Shown piece after piece: positions 30,647 through 37,552 of a stretch of 64,000 bases of DNA. The stretch's first letter is position 1. Every line of letters starts with the position of its first letter. Origin of the DNA: Caldilineaceae bacterium SB0661_bin_32 (GTDB lineage Bacteria; Chloroflexota; Anaerolineae; Caldilineales; Caldilineaceae); assembly GCA_009841235.1 (NCBI GenBank), contig VXMH01000017.1:1-64000 (forward strand). Reading direction: 5' to 3'. The position numbers and the translations under genes were made by a program. Below the pieces are notes generated by a model. The model ran no database searches. It was not told where the DNA came from and saw only the letters and a program-made list of their open reading frames with translations.

Positions 30647-30751
30647 GGCGCGCCTCGACGAGAACAGTCTGCCGGTACCATGAGCAGTTCAACTGAGCCC
30701 CGGCAACGCAGATGATGCCGAAACGGTTTCGTGCGGCGCGGGGGTTAATGG

Positions 30752-30780
30752 TGGACAATCGAGGCCTCGTATGGGATAAT
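30752..30780 (+). promoter_or_regulatory. Sigma-70-type promoter, TGGACA-N17-GATAAT
   Basis: TGGACA (30752-30757) and GATAAT (30775-30780) are spaced 17 bp, with an extended TGG before the -10. The expected transcription start (about 30787) lies directly at the AGGAGG (30788-30793) of the next gene, giving a very short leader. Confidence 0.65.
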
Positions 30781-30801
30781 AGCTCCCAGGAGGCATTTTG
30801 A

Positions 30802-32049
30802 ATGGCGAGAGATAGAGAATATCCCAGCTATTTAACCTGTGTTGCCGAGATTCTGAGCAACTCCCCTACACCCCTCAGTGTCGATACCCTGGTTTCCCGT
30901 ATAGCGAGAAAGCGACCGGTCGGCAGCGGCGCGCGCAGCGCAGTCTATCAGGCGCTGGGTAAGCTGTATCAGGCGATCCCGGTCGGGTCCGGACGCTTTG
31001 GGTGGCTCTCCTGTTTACTTCCAGATCAACAGTTTCGACACCCCCTTACCCGCAGCGAAGTCCGGAAGGGAACGCTGCTGCTGGACGAACTGGAACATGC
31101 CGTCTTCTTTCCCCAGTTCTTTCAGACGCACCGGCCCGACACGCGGCTGATTTCAGTTGAGCTGATGGGGGGGCCGACACTGCAGGTGCACGCTGAGATA
31201 GAACGGGGCACCTGGGCGCTGCGGCTTGGTCAGGCGTTTGTGAAGTGGGTTGATCAGGCCGGCGGGACAGCCGAAGACGATTTGCTGATTCAGGTGAAGG
31301 ATGCGGCCGGCGGCGAATATGGGATGCGTTTGCAGCCGAAGGAGTCCCGGCAGGAAGTTTTGATTCGGAAACGCAACGTCGTACTTTCCAGGGCTGCGGA
31401 GCAGATCGTCGGCAGAGACAGGAAATCCCGTGCAGCGATGCCGGTGTGGGAGCTGGCCGGCGCCCTGATTGGACAGAACGTGTATGCCGATGAGATACCG
31501 CCGGACGATATGCACTTTGTGTTGCACGAGTACAGCAGTCTGCGCCTGATCGAGGACGCCGGATATACGATCGACGGCCAAGATGACAGCAGAGACGAAG
31601 CGGCGCCAAATGGCCGCGAGACGCCCTCCCAAGCAGAAAAACCGCCCAAGAGCCGATTGGGTTTTCTGTTCGAGAACGGGGACGGCGCAGGCTTTGATCA
31701 GTTCTTCCATGGGAATGGTCATCCGGAACTCCCGTCGCTAGACTGGGGGCGAGGGGATCTGGCGGCGTCGGATGCTGAAGGGGATTCGTGTGAAGCGTAT
31801 CAGGCATACCTGAGCGAACTCAAGGAGTGCGCTCCGGACATGACGCCTCTCAACCATACGGAGTTCCACCTACTGGAGGCGGAACTGGAGATGCTTGTCA
31901 GCCTGGAACACGAGTTTGGATTTCTGATGCCGGAGCAGGAGAGGCGGAAGAACGAGCTGGCTGACCGGCTATTTATCGATCCTGATTATCTGTTGGGCGG
32001 TGATTGGGACCAGGACGACTACGGTGATGTCCCGTTCTGGAACAACTAG
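30802..32049 (+). CDS. Unknown protein with winged-helix-like N-terminus
   Basis: 415 aa. Residues 8-70 (SYLTCVAEILSNSPTPLS, then VDTLVSRIARKRPVGSGARS and a YQALGKL helix ending at GWLSCLL) resemble the HARE-HTH/winged-helix module of RpoE-delta type, a nucleic acid-linked fold; this is my reading, not certain. The middle (RLISVELMGGPTLQVHAEI, RNVVLSRAAEQIVGRDRKSR) is unrecognised. A disordered charged linker (about 255-330) and an acidic C-terminus (DQDDYGDVPFWNN) follow. AGGAGG precedes ATG 30802. It has its own promoter and terminator. Confidence 0.75.
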   Translation: MARDREYPSYLTCVAEILSNSPTPLSVDTLVSRIARKRPVGSGARSAVYQALGKLYQAIPVGSGRFGWLSCLLPDQQFRHPLTRSEVRKGTLLLDELEHAVFFPQFFQTHRPDTRLISVELMGGPTLQVHAEIERGTWALRLGQAFVKWVDQAGGTAEDDLLIQVKDAAGGEYGMRLQPKESRQEVLIRKRNVVLSRAAEQIVGRDRKSRAAMPVWELAGALIGQNVYADEIPPDDMHFVLHEYSSLRLIEDAGYTIDGQDDSRDEAAPNGRETPSQAEKPPKSRLGFLFENGDGAGFDQFFHGNGHPELPSLDWGRGDLAASDAEGDSCEAYQAYLSELKECAPDMTPLNHTEFHLLEAELEMLVSLEHEFGFLMPEQERRKNELADRLFIDPDYLLGGDWDQDDYGDVPFWNN

Positions 32050-32084
32050 GCGCCGATGGGCGCCGTATTGACAATCAGGTGAAA

Positions 32085-32118
32085 GGGCCGCCGATCGGTG
32101 TCGGCGGTTCTGTTTTTT
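32085..32118 (+). terminator. Rho-independent terminator
   Basis: GGGCCGCCGA (32085-32094) pairs with TCGGCGGTTC (32101-32110), a 10-bp stem with two G-U pairs and a 6-nt loop, then TGTTTTTT. It ends transcription of the 415-aa gene. Confidence 0.85.
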
Positions 32119-32189
32119 CAACTCTTTTTCACGTTTATTGCCAGCCTTGCAGAGTGTGAGCGAAGGGCGGCCTTACCTGGTAGAAGTCG

Positions 32190-32498
32190 ATGTCACAACC
32201 GGTTAACTGTCGGTATTTCTATGGGGACTATCACCGCGGCAACGAGCGGGAGACGTGCCGTTTGCTCGAAGAGAGCCCCCGCAATGAACGTCCCTGGAAA
32301 CGCAAGCTGTGCAACCGCTGTCCGGTGCCCATTTTTCTGCTGACAAGCAATTGCCGCTCGCTTGTGCTCGAAGCCGAGGTCAAGAAACGGTTTCTTTCTG
32401 AACGTGTAGAAGTTACATTCTCGATCTGCAGCAAGCATCTGATCGAGTTAGAGGACCCTCAGTTCTGTCCCCGGTGCGCCGAGGAAACAGAAGAGTAA
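32190..32498 (+). CDS. Small Cys-rich protein, probable zinc binder
   Basis: 102 aa from ATG 32190 (MSQPVNCRYFYGDYHRGNER). Cysteines occur as C7, C22, then CNRC, a single C in LTSNCRSL, CSKH and a C-terminal CPRC, a pattern suggesting one or two structural zinc sites. The N-terminal part (CRYFYGDYHRGNERETCRLL) is the most distinctive. No family recognised. It is preceded by a weak binding site and lies alone between a terminator and the convergent msrQ. Confidence 0.65.
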   Translation: MSQPVNCRYFYGDYHRGNERETCRLLEESPRNERPWKRKLCNRCPVPIFLLTSNCRSLVLEAEVKKRFLSERVEVTFSICSKHLIELEDPQFCPRCAEETEE

Positions 32499-32540
32499 GG
32501 GGGCTGTTCCGGTCCTTTGCGGACTTACAGGAGCACCCCC
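32499..32540. terminator. Imperfect inverted repeat between convergent genes
   Basis: GGGGG-c-TGTTCC (32499-32510) pairs with GGAGCA-CCCCC (32530-32540) with one bulged C and a G-U pair. It lies between the converging small Cys-rich gene and msrQ and could act as a terminator, but no T run follows on the + strand. Confidence 0.3.
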
Positions 32541-32579
32541 TGTCAGGAACTTCCGGTTGAGTCGTTCGTCGCGCCGGCA

Positions 32580-33236
32580 TCAGGCCGGAGATCGTCTCGC
32601 CCTCGGAGGGGTCGGGCCGCGCAGCTTGGAGCGCCACCTGGCGATGCGCTTGCGGACGACGGGGATGCGGACGATCAGGAAGATGCCGAGCAGAATACCC
32701 CAGGCGACCGGTTCGCGGTAGTCGGCCTTCACGACCCAGACATAGTGAAATACTGCAAGGACGCCGGCGACATAGACCCACTGGTGGAGTTTCTTCCACC
32801 ACTTGCCGAGGCGGCGCATCCACCCTTTGGACGAGGTGAGAGCAAGAGGAAGCAGAATCAGCAGGGCACAGAATCCGACGATGATATAGAGTTTGGTGCC
32901 GACATCCTGCCAGATGTATATCCACTGAAAGCCGTAGTCTTCACCGATGAAGATGTAGAAATGGACGGCTGCATAGCCGAAGGCATAGAGGCCCAGCCAC
33001 TTGCGGGCCGGGATAATGTTTCGCCATCCGAGTATGATATTGAGAGGCGTGCATGCGAGAGAAAGGACGAGCAGGACGAGCGCCGGCTTGCCGGTGCGGA
33101 GGGTCCAGTCCTGGATTGGATTGACACTCAGCCCGCTTGTATAGTCCTGGTACAGCAGCCACGCCAGCGGGATCAAGGCGCCGATATGGGTCAGCCAAAG
33201 TATCTGCCCTTTAGTCAGCAGTTTATCGAGATTCAT
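32580..33236 (-). CDS. msrQ: MsrQ, heme-binding membrane subunit of methionine sulfoxide reductase
   Basis: 218 aa with about six membrane helices, matching the ferric reductase-like YedZ/MsrQ family. Conserved parts are LALTSSKGWMRRLGKWWKKLHQWVY (GKxWKxLH motif, heme ligand His), LGLYAFGYAAVHFYIF and an N-terminal WLTHIGALIPLAWL. It passes electrons from the respiratory chain to MsrP. AAGGTGA precedes the ATG. It follows msrP by 85 bp. Confidence 0.95.
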   Translation of the reverse strand: MNLDKLLTKGQILWLTHIGALIPLAWLLYQDYTSGLSVNPIQDWTLRTGKPALVLLVLSLACTPLNIILGWRNIIPARKWLGLYAFGYAAVHFYIFIGEDYGFQWIYIWQDVGTKLYIIVGFCALLILLPLALTSSKGWMRRLGKWWKKLHQWVYVAGVLAVFHYVWVVKADYREPVAWGILLGIFLIVRIPVVRKRIARWRSKLRGPTPPRARRSPA

Positions 33237-33264
33237 GCGTCACCTTCTACGCTTTTAACACAAC

Positions 33265-33300
33265 TGGCCGGCGGTCGGCAGGGGTACTGACCGCCGGCCA
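33265..33300. repeat. 12-bp perfect inverted repeat between msrP and msrQ
   Basis: TGGCCGGCGGTC (33265-33276) is matched by GACCGCCGGCCA (33289-33300) around a 12-nt loop. In the msrP-msrQ transcript it would form a very stable hairpin between the two genes, without a T run, so it may protect or partly attenuate the message. Confidence 0.8.
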
Positions 33301-33321
33301 CTTGCAGACTCGACGGGTACT

Positions 33322-34305
33322 CTAGTAGTTTGCAACCAGGTCCATGCCTTCATAGAGATAGGCGACCTGTTCTTCATACCCATTGAACATCAGGGTTGGA
33401 CGGCGGCCGCGTTCACCGATGCGGCGCTCGGTGGCCTGCGACCAGCGGGGGTGATTGACTTCCGGGTTGACGTTGGCATAGAAGCCGTACTCGTGGCCGG
33501 CCGCGGCCATCCACAGGGAGGTCGGCTGCTCGGCGACGAGGTCGAGTTTCACGATCGACTTGACGCTTTTGAAGCCGTACTTCCAGGGGACAACGAGACG
33601 AATCGGTGCGCCGTTCTGGGGCAGGAGGTCTTTGCCATAGAGGCCGGTGGCGAGAATCGCGAGCGGGTTCATAGCTTCATCAATGCGCAGGCCCTCGACG
33701 TAGGGCCACTGGTACCAACTGCTGTTCCTCTGGCCTGGCATTCCCTCCATGTCGAGAATCGTCTCCATGCGCACATACTTCGCGTCCGACGTCGGCTCGA
33801 TGACTTCAAGCAGGTCGGAGAGCTGGAACCCCATCCAAGGGATCACCATGGACCAGGCTTCCACGCAGCGGAGCCGGTAGATGCGTTCTTCGATATCGAA
33901 CATCTGCTTAAGGTCGTCGACATCGTAGGTGCCTGGATTGTTGACCAACCCTCCGATCTCAACGGTCCAGGGGGAGGTGGGGTAACCTTCGGCGAGACGG
34001 GCTACCGCCTGCTTGTCGGTGGAGAACTCGTAATAGTTGTTGTAGTTGGTGATTTGCTCAAATGTGTTGAGCGGGTCGCCAAGTTCGTCGGCGGTTCCGA
34101 GTTCTGCTGAGGCGGCCTCGGGTTGGGCGGCGGTCTCGGTATCACCCTCGCTGGCTATCTCCTCCATTTCCGGCATCGAACATGCTGCGAGAGCTGCCGT
34201 TCCCAGTGCCAGTCCTGCGCCCTTCATGAATTTGCGCCGATTCAGGAAAACCTCTTCAGGTGTAATCTCTTGCCAGGGGATCTTGGGAATCTGAATGCGA
34301 GCCAT
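33322..34305 (-). CDS. msrP: MsrP, molybdopterin-dependent methionine sulfoxide reductase
   Basis: 327 aa from ATG 34305, preceded by AAGGATGAG; an ATG three codons upstream has its AGG too close. Sulfite oxidase fold: the Mo-ligand cysteine is Cys147 in RLRCVEAWSMVIPWMGF, and YGFKSVKSIVKLDLV and GHEYGFYANVNPEVNHPRW match the family. The Tat motif RRKFMKG lies at residues 23-29. The region LAAC at 39-42 is a lipobox, so the protein may be a Tat-exported lipoprotein anchored on the outer face of the membrane. Repairs oxidised periplasmic methionine with MsrQ. Confidence 0.95.
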   Translation of the reverse strand: MARIQIPKIPWQEITPEEVFLNRRKFMKGAGLALGTAALAACSMPEMEEIASEGDTETAAQPEAASAELGTADELGDPLNTFEQITNYNNYYEFSTDKQAVARLAEGYPTSPWTVEIGGLVNNPGTYDVDDLKQMFDIEERIYRLRCVEAWSMVIPWMGFQLSDLLEVIEPTSDAKYVRMETILDMEGMPGQRNSSWYQWPYVEGLRIDEAMNPLAILATGLYGKDLLPQNGAPIRLVVPWKYGFKSVKSIVKLDLVAEQPTSLWMAAAGHEYGFYANVNPEVNHPRWSQATERRIGERGRRPTLMFNGYEEQVAYLYEGMDLVANY

Positions 34306-34638
34306 TTTTCTCATCCTTTCGCCATGCGCTTACCAGCCAGGCTGGTTTCGGTCCCATGAATATACTTACATCTTTCAGTATAGACATCATTTATTATGTA
34401 ACTATTGCCCCAAATCTTATCAGATCGTTATCGATAATTGAAATTCAGGGTAGAATCTCTCCTGCACCTTGTCGTTCAGAGGACATTCCGGCGCGGAGTT
34501 GCGGAGAGGCCGAATCGGGGATTACAGTGGGGATTACAGTACTGATTACGGAGTCCGAAACAGGCCGGTCTTCTTGTGCAGCTCAGCGATCATCCGGGAA
34601 CGGGAATCGCTGCTACTTAGGAGCAGTCAGAACGCATC
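34306..34638. other. 333-bp AT-richer intergenic region between divergent msrP and DUF2231 genes
   Basis: No gene. The part near 34366-34446 is markedly AT-rich and may carry the msrP promoter, but I could not assign boxes. A 12-bp direct repeat, GGGGATTACAGT, occurs twice in tandem at 34517-34540. Confidence 0.45.
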
Positions 34639-34689
34639 TAAACTGAACACAATGATAAACTGAACACAATGATAAACTGAACACAATGA
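34639..34689 (+). repeat. Three exact 17-bp tandem repeats over the DUF2231 start codon
   Basis: TAAACTGAACACAATGA occurs three times without any mismatch at 34639-34655, 34656-34672 and 34673-34689. The ATG of the third copy is the start codon of the DUF2231 gene at 34686. Copies one and two each hold an ATG followed within four codons by TGA, so the same sequence makes short upstream frames or alternate starts. No Shine-Dalgarno sequence is evident. Confidence 0.9.
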
Positions 34690-35162
34690 AACCTTCACTC
34701 ATTCATGCGGCTGTGGTCCATTTTCCGATTGCGCTGTTGATCTGCGGCAGCCTTGCCTTGCTGGGATCTCTCCACAGATGGCCGCGGGTTGAACTGCGCA
34801 TCATAGGCTGGGGGCTGCTGTTGCCAGGATGGCTGTCTTTGCTGGCGGCCATTGTCAGCGGCATCGTTTCGCAAGGGGCTCTGCCGCCGGATGCGCCTTA
34901 CCGCCCGCTGCTCAACTGGCATACGGGCAGCGGCCTGGCTTTGGCCGTACTTTACGGTGACCTGATTTACCGCGGCTGGCTCCATTGGACGCGAGTCAAA
35001 AGGTCGGAGGGGAGAGAGTGGGATTGGACGGAAGATCTTCCGACCGGCCGCGGAGGGAAATGGCGTGTGACTGTGCAACTCCTGTTGGGAATCGGGCTGG
35101 TCATTTTTAGCGGCTGGCTGGGCGGACAGATGGTCTATGAGTTCGGCGCGGGTGTGCGCTGA
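34686..35162 (+). CDS. DUF2231-type membrane protein
   Basis: 158 aa with four predicted membrane helices. The opening MKPSLIHAAVVHFPIALLI contains the HxxxVHFPIALL motif of DUF2231 proteins, often found with cytochromes or metal-related functions; no ligand function is known to me. The GQMVYEFGAGVR end also fits that family. It starts inside a triplicated 17-bp repeat. The two-component genes follow 76 bp downstream. Confidence 0.78.
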   Translation: MKPSLIHAAVVHFPIALLICGSLALLGSLHRWPRVELRIIGWGLLLPGWLSLLAAIVSGIVSQGALPPDAPYRPLLNWHTGSGLALAVLYGDLIYRGWLHWTRVKRSEGREWDWTEDLPTGRGGKWRVTVQLLLGIGLVIFSGWLGGQMVYEFGAGVR

Positions 35163-35237
35163 CGGGGGGCAAGAAAGGGGAGGCGTTCCCCCTCCTGTTC
35201 GATTTCTTCCGGGGTAGAGCGATTCACTGAACTGTCT

Positions 35238-35957
35238 ATGACGACCATTCTCGTGGTGGATGACGATCGTTTGATGCGACGCAGCGTTGCGATCGGGCTG
35301 CAGGATGCCGGTTACAGTACTGAGACGGCCGGCAGCGGAGAGGAGGCGCTGGAAAAGGCCCGCGAAGTGCAACCGGAACTGGTGCTGCTGGATATAGGTC
35401 TGCCGGGGATGGACGGTAAGGAAACGTTGCGGGCGCTGAGGCAGTCGTTCGCCGCTCCCATTATTTTTGTCACGGCGCGGCGGCGGGAGTTAGATGAGAT
35501 CGTCGGATTGGAACTGGGTGCTGATGATTACGTGACGAAGCCATTCGATATGGATGTACTGCTGGCCAGGGTGAGGGCCGTTCTGCGGCGGGCCGGGGGG
35601 CGCGGGGAACGCGGTCGTGGGACTGACCCACAGAATCTTGTCGTCGGCGACCTGGAGCTGGACCGTTCAGCGCACGAGGTCAGTGTCGGCGGACAGCGTG
35701 TGGAACTCTCGCCCAGGGAGTTCCAGCTGCTCTCCTTTCTGGCAAGCCGGGCGGGTGAGGTTGCGGCAGTTGACGACATTTTGAAGAATGTATGGGGGAC
35801 GGATTGGGTCGGCGAAACGCAGACAGTTTATGTCCATATTCGCTGGTTGCGCAAAAAGATCGAGGAGGATGCGGCCCGACCGCGCCGTCTTCATACGGTG
35901 AGGGGCGTGGGTTACCGGTTGACTCCTGCAGGAAAGGATGAATCGCATGTGGCGTAG
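35238..35957 (+). CDS. OmpR-family response regulator
   Basis: 239 aa. Receiver domain with the acidic pocket DDD at 8-10, phosphoacceptor Asp52 in LLLDIGLPGMDG, and the conserved Lys in DDYVTKPFD. The C-terminal winged-helix DNA-binding domain runs from about 140 to 230 (LSPREFQLLSFLASRAGEV, VYVHIRWLRKKIEED, RGVGYRL). Its stop overlaps the sensor kinase gene by 20 bp. OmpR/PhoB regulators bind direct repeats spaced about 11 bp, as found at 37406-37449. Confidence 0.96.
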   Translation: MTTILVVDDDRLMRRSVAIGLQDAGYSTETAGSGEEALEKAREVQPELVLLDIGLPGMDGKETLRALRQSFAAPIIFVTARRRELDEIVGLELGADDYVTKPFDMDVLLARVRAVLRRAGGRGERGRGTDPQNLVVGDLELDRSAHEVSVGGQRVELSPREFQLLSFLASRAGEVAAVDDILKNVWGTDWVGETQTVYVHIRWLRKKIEEDAARPRRLHTVRGVGYRLTPAGKDESHVA

Positions 35958-37347
35958 CCTGCGCAGCCGGTTGACGATCAGCCATCTTCTTCCACTTCTG
36001 GTCATTGTCCCCTTGCTCAGCTTCCTGCTTTTCTATCTGATAGAGGCTCGCTTCGTGCTGGATGAAGCAACCGCGGAACTGGCAGGACAGGGTGAACTGA
36101 TCTCGCGGCTCTATCAGGCTGAGCTGGCGGCGCAGGAGGATTCTGAGCAGGCCAGTTCACTCTTCGCACGGCTGCGCGTACGGATACCAACGCTGTTTTA
36201 TCTGGTGGACCAAAACGGGAACATTGTAGTCAGACCGGGTCTGGCCACTGCATCGACAGAGGTGCCGATTCGACCACCAGATCCCGAGCTCTTGCAGAAG
36301 GCGCTGGCCGGAGAGATCGCACGGCAGGTACATATGGGTAACGCGGACGTGGCCGTACCTGTACGCAACGAGGAGCAGGAGGTTGTCGGGGCGGTGCATC
36401 TGTCACAGCAGCTGACGGATGTGACAAATCGGCTGGCGGTTTTGCGGTGGACCGTGTGGGGAGCGGTAAGCGCCGGCCTGCTGGTGTCGGTGTTTCTCAG
36501 TTTCGTTCTCAGCCGTTCACTCAATCAGCCCCTTGAGAGATTGACGGCAGCCAGCCGCGCCGTGAATTTCGACGCCCCGCCGAGCAAGGTAGAGGAGGAA
36601 GGGCCGACGGAAGTGTGCACGCTTGCGCGTACGTTCAACGAGATGTCTGAGCGGTTGCATGAGTTGGAGCAGGGACGAAGGCGGTTGCTGAGCGCGGTGG
36701 TGCATGAGTTGGGCCGCCCGCTGGGCGCTATCAAGGCTGCTGCCCAGGTCCTTGGGCAGAACAAAAGCAGTTCAGAGCTGGTGGTCGAACTTTCTTCCGG
36801 CATTGACGACCAGGTCGATCAGTTGCGCCGTCTCTTAGACGATCTGGCTTTGCTGGCACGGAACGATGTACAGAATCTTGCGCTTGACATCGTCCCCACC
36901 GATGTTGGAGAGCTGGTTCTTGAAGAGTGCCGCCGCTATGACCAGCGCATTAGGGAGAAGGAGATCGAACTCGTCACGTACATTCCGCAGGAGGCGACGC
37001 AGGCGGCAGCAGACCCGATGCGTTTGAGCCAGATTGTCGGCAACCTGTTGGACAACGCCATCAAGTACACACCGAACCGGGGGCAGATAGAGATTATGGT
37101 GGGTTCAGAGGCAAACCATGCCGTACTGACGTTCGAGGATACGGGGCCGGGCATCGATCCTTCTGAATTTGAACGCATCTTCGACTTTCTCTATCGTTCT
37201 CCGCGCCAGGAGCGGGTCCGGGAAGGAATGGGTATCGGTTTGGCGCTCTCCCGCCGACTGGCGGAGGCGCAGGGCGGCACGTTGACGGCCCGTCAACGCG
37301 CCGCGGGAACGGGCGCCCGATTTGTGCTTTCGCTTCCGATGGAGTAG
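35938..37347 (+). CDS. Sensor histidine kinase with HAMP domain
   Basis: 469 aa. TM1 at about 15-36 and TM2 at about 172-193 enclose an extracytoplasmic sensor region. A HAMP domain (about 194-247) is followed by the HisKA helix with His256 in LLSAVVHELGRPLGAIK, and a HATPase domain with NLLDNAIKYTPN, EDTGPGIDPSEF and GMGIGLALSRRLAEAQGG. The H-box reads HELGRPL where most have HELRTPL. Coupled to the response regulator by a 20-bp overlap. The signal is unknown; an HtrA protease follows, suggesting envelope stress. Confidence 0.95.
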   Translation: MNRMWRSLRSRLTISHLLPLLVIVPLLSFLLFYLIEARFVLDEATAELAGQGELISRLYQAELAAQEDSEQASSLFARLRVRIPTLFYLVDQNGNIVVRPGLATASTEVPIRPPDPELLQKALAGEIARQVHMGNADVAVPVRNEEQEVVGAVHLSQQLTDVTNRLAVLRWTVWGAVSAGLLVSVFLSFVLSRSLNQPLERLTAASRAVNFDAPPSKVEEEGPTEVCTLARTFNEMSERLHELEQGRRRLLSAVVHELGRPLGAIKAAAQVLGQNKSSSELVVELSSGIDDQVDQLRRLLDDLALLARNDVQNLALDIVPTDVGELVLEECRRYDQRIREKEIELVTYIPQEATQAAADPMRLSQIVGNLLDNAIKYTPNRGQIEIMVGSEANHAVLTFEDTGPGIDPSEFERIFDFLYRSPRQERVREGMGIGLALSRRLAEAQGGTLTARQRAAGTGARFVLSLPME

Positions 37348-37405
37348 CCCCAAGCTTTTGTCGCCACGGCACCGATACAGAAACTACCAAGACTGGTCAC
37401 ACCAT

Positions 37406-37470
37406 TTAAGGTTGCGTTAAAGTTGCCCTAGGATTCCGTTAAGGACTCTCATCGCGCGTCCTGCTATCCT
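37406..37470 (+). promoter_or_regulatory. Four 11-bp direct repeats upstream of htrA, probable OmpR/PhoB-type operator with -10
   Basis: Starting at 37406, 37417, 37428 and 37439 lie TTAAGGTTGCG, TTAAAGTTGCC, CTAGGATTCCG and TTAAGGACTCT, each exactly 11 bp after the last, the spacing bound by tandem OmpR/PhoB-type dimers. TATCCT (37465-37470) could be the -10, with the last repeat covering the -35 position (17 bp spacer), the geometry of PhoB-activated promoters. The regulator is encoded 1.5 kb upstream. Confidence 0.6.
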
Positions 37471-37552
37471 ATATGGGCTAAGCAGTGTCGACGAAGAACA
37501 GTTTCCCTGATATTTCGGGGAAGATGTCTTGTAGATATAAGGAAGAATTCAA

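Noticed and set aside
32517..33290. 257-codon open frame on + across msrQ
   Set aside because: msrQ on - has membrane helices and the family motif; the + frame does not.
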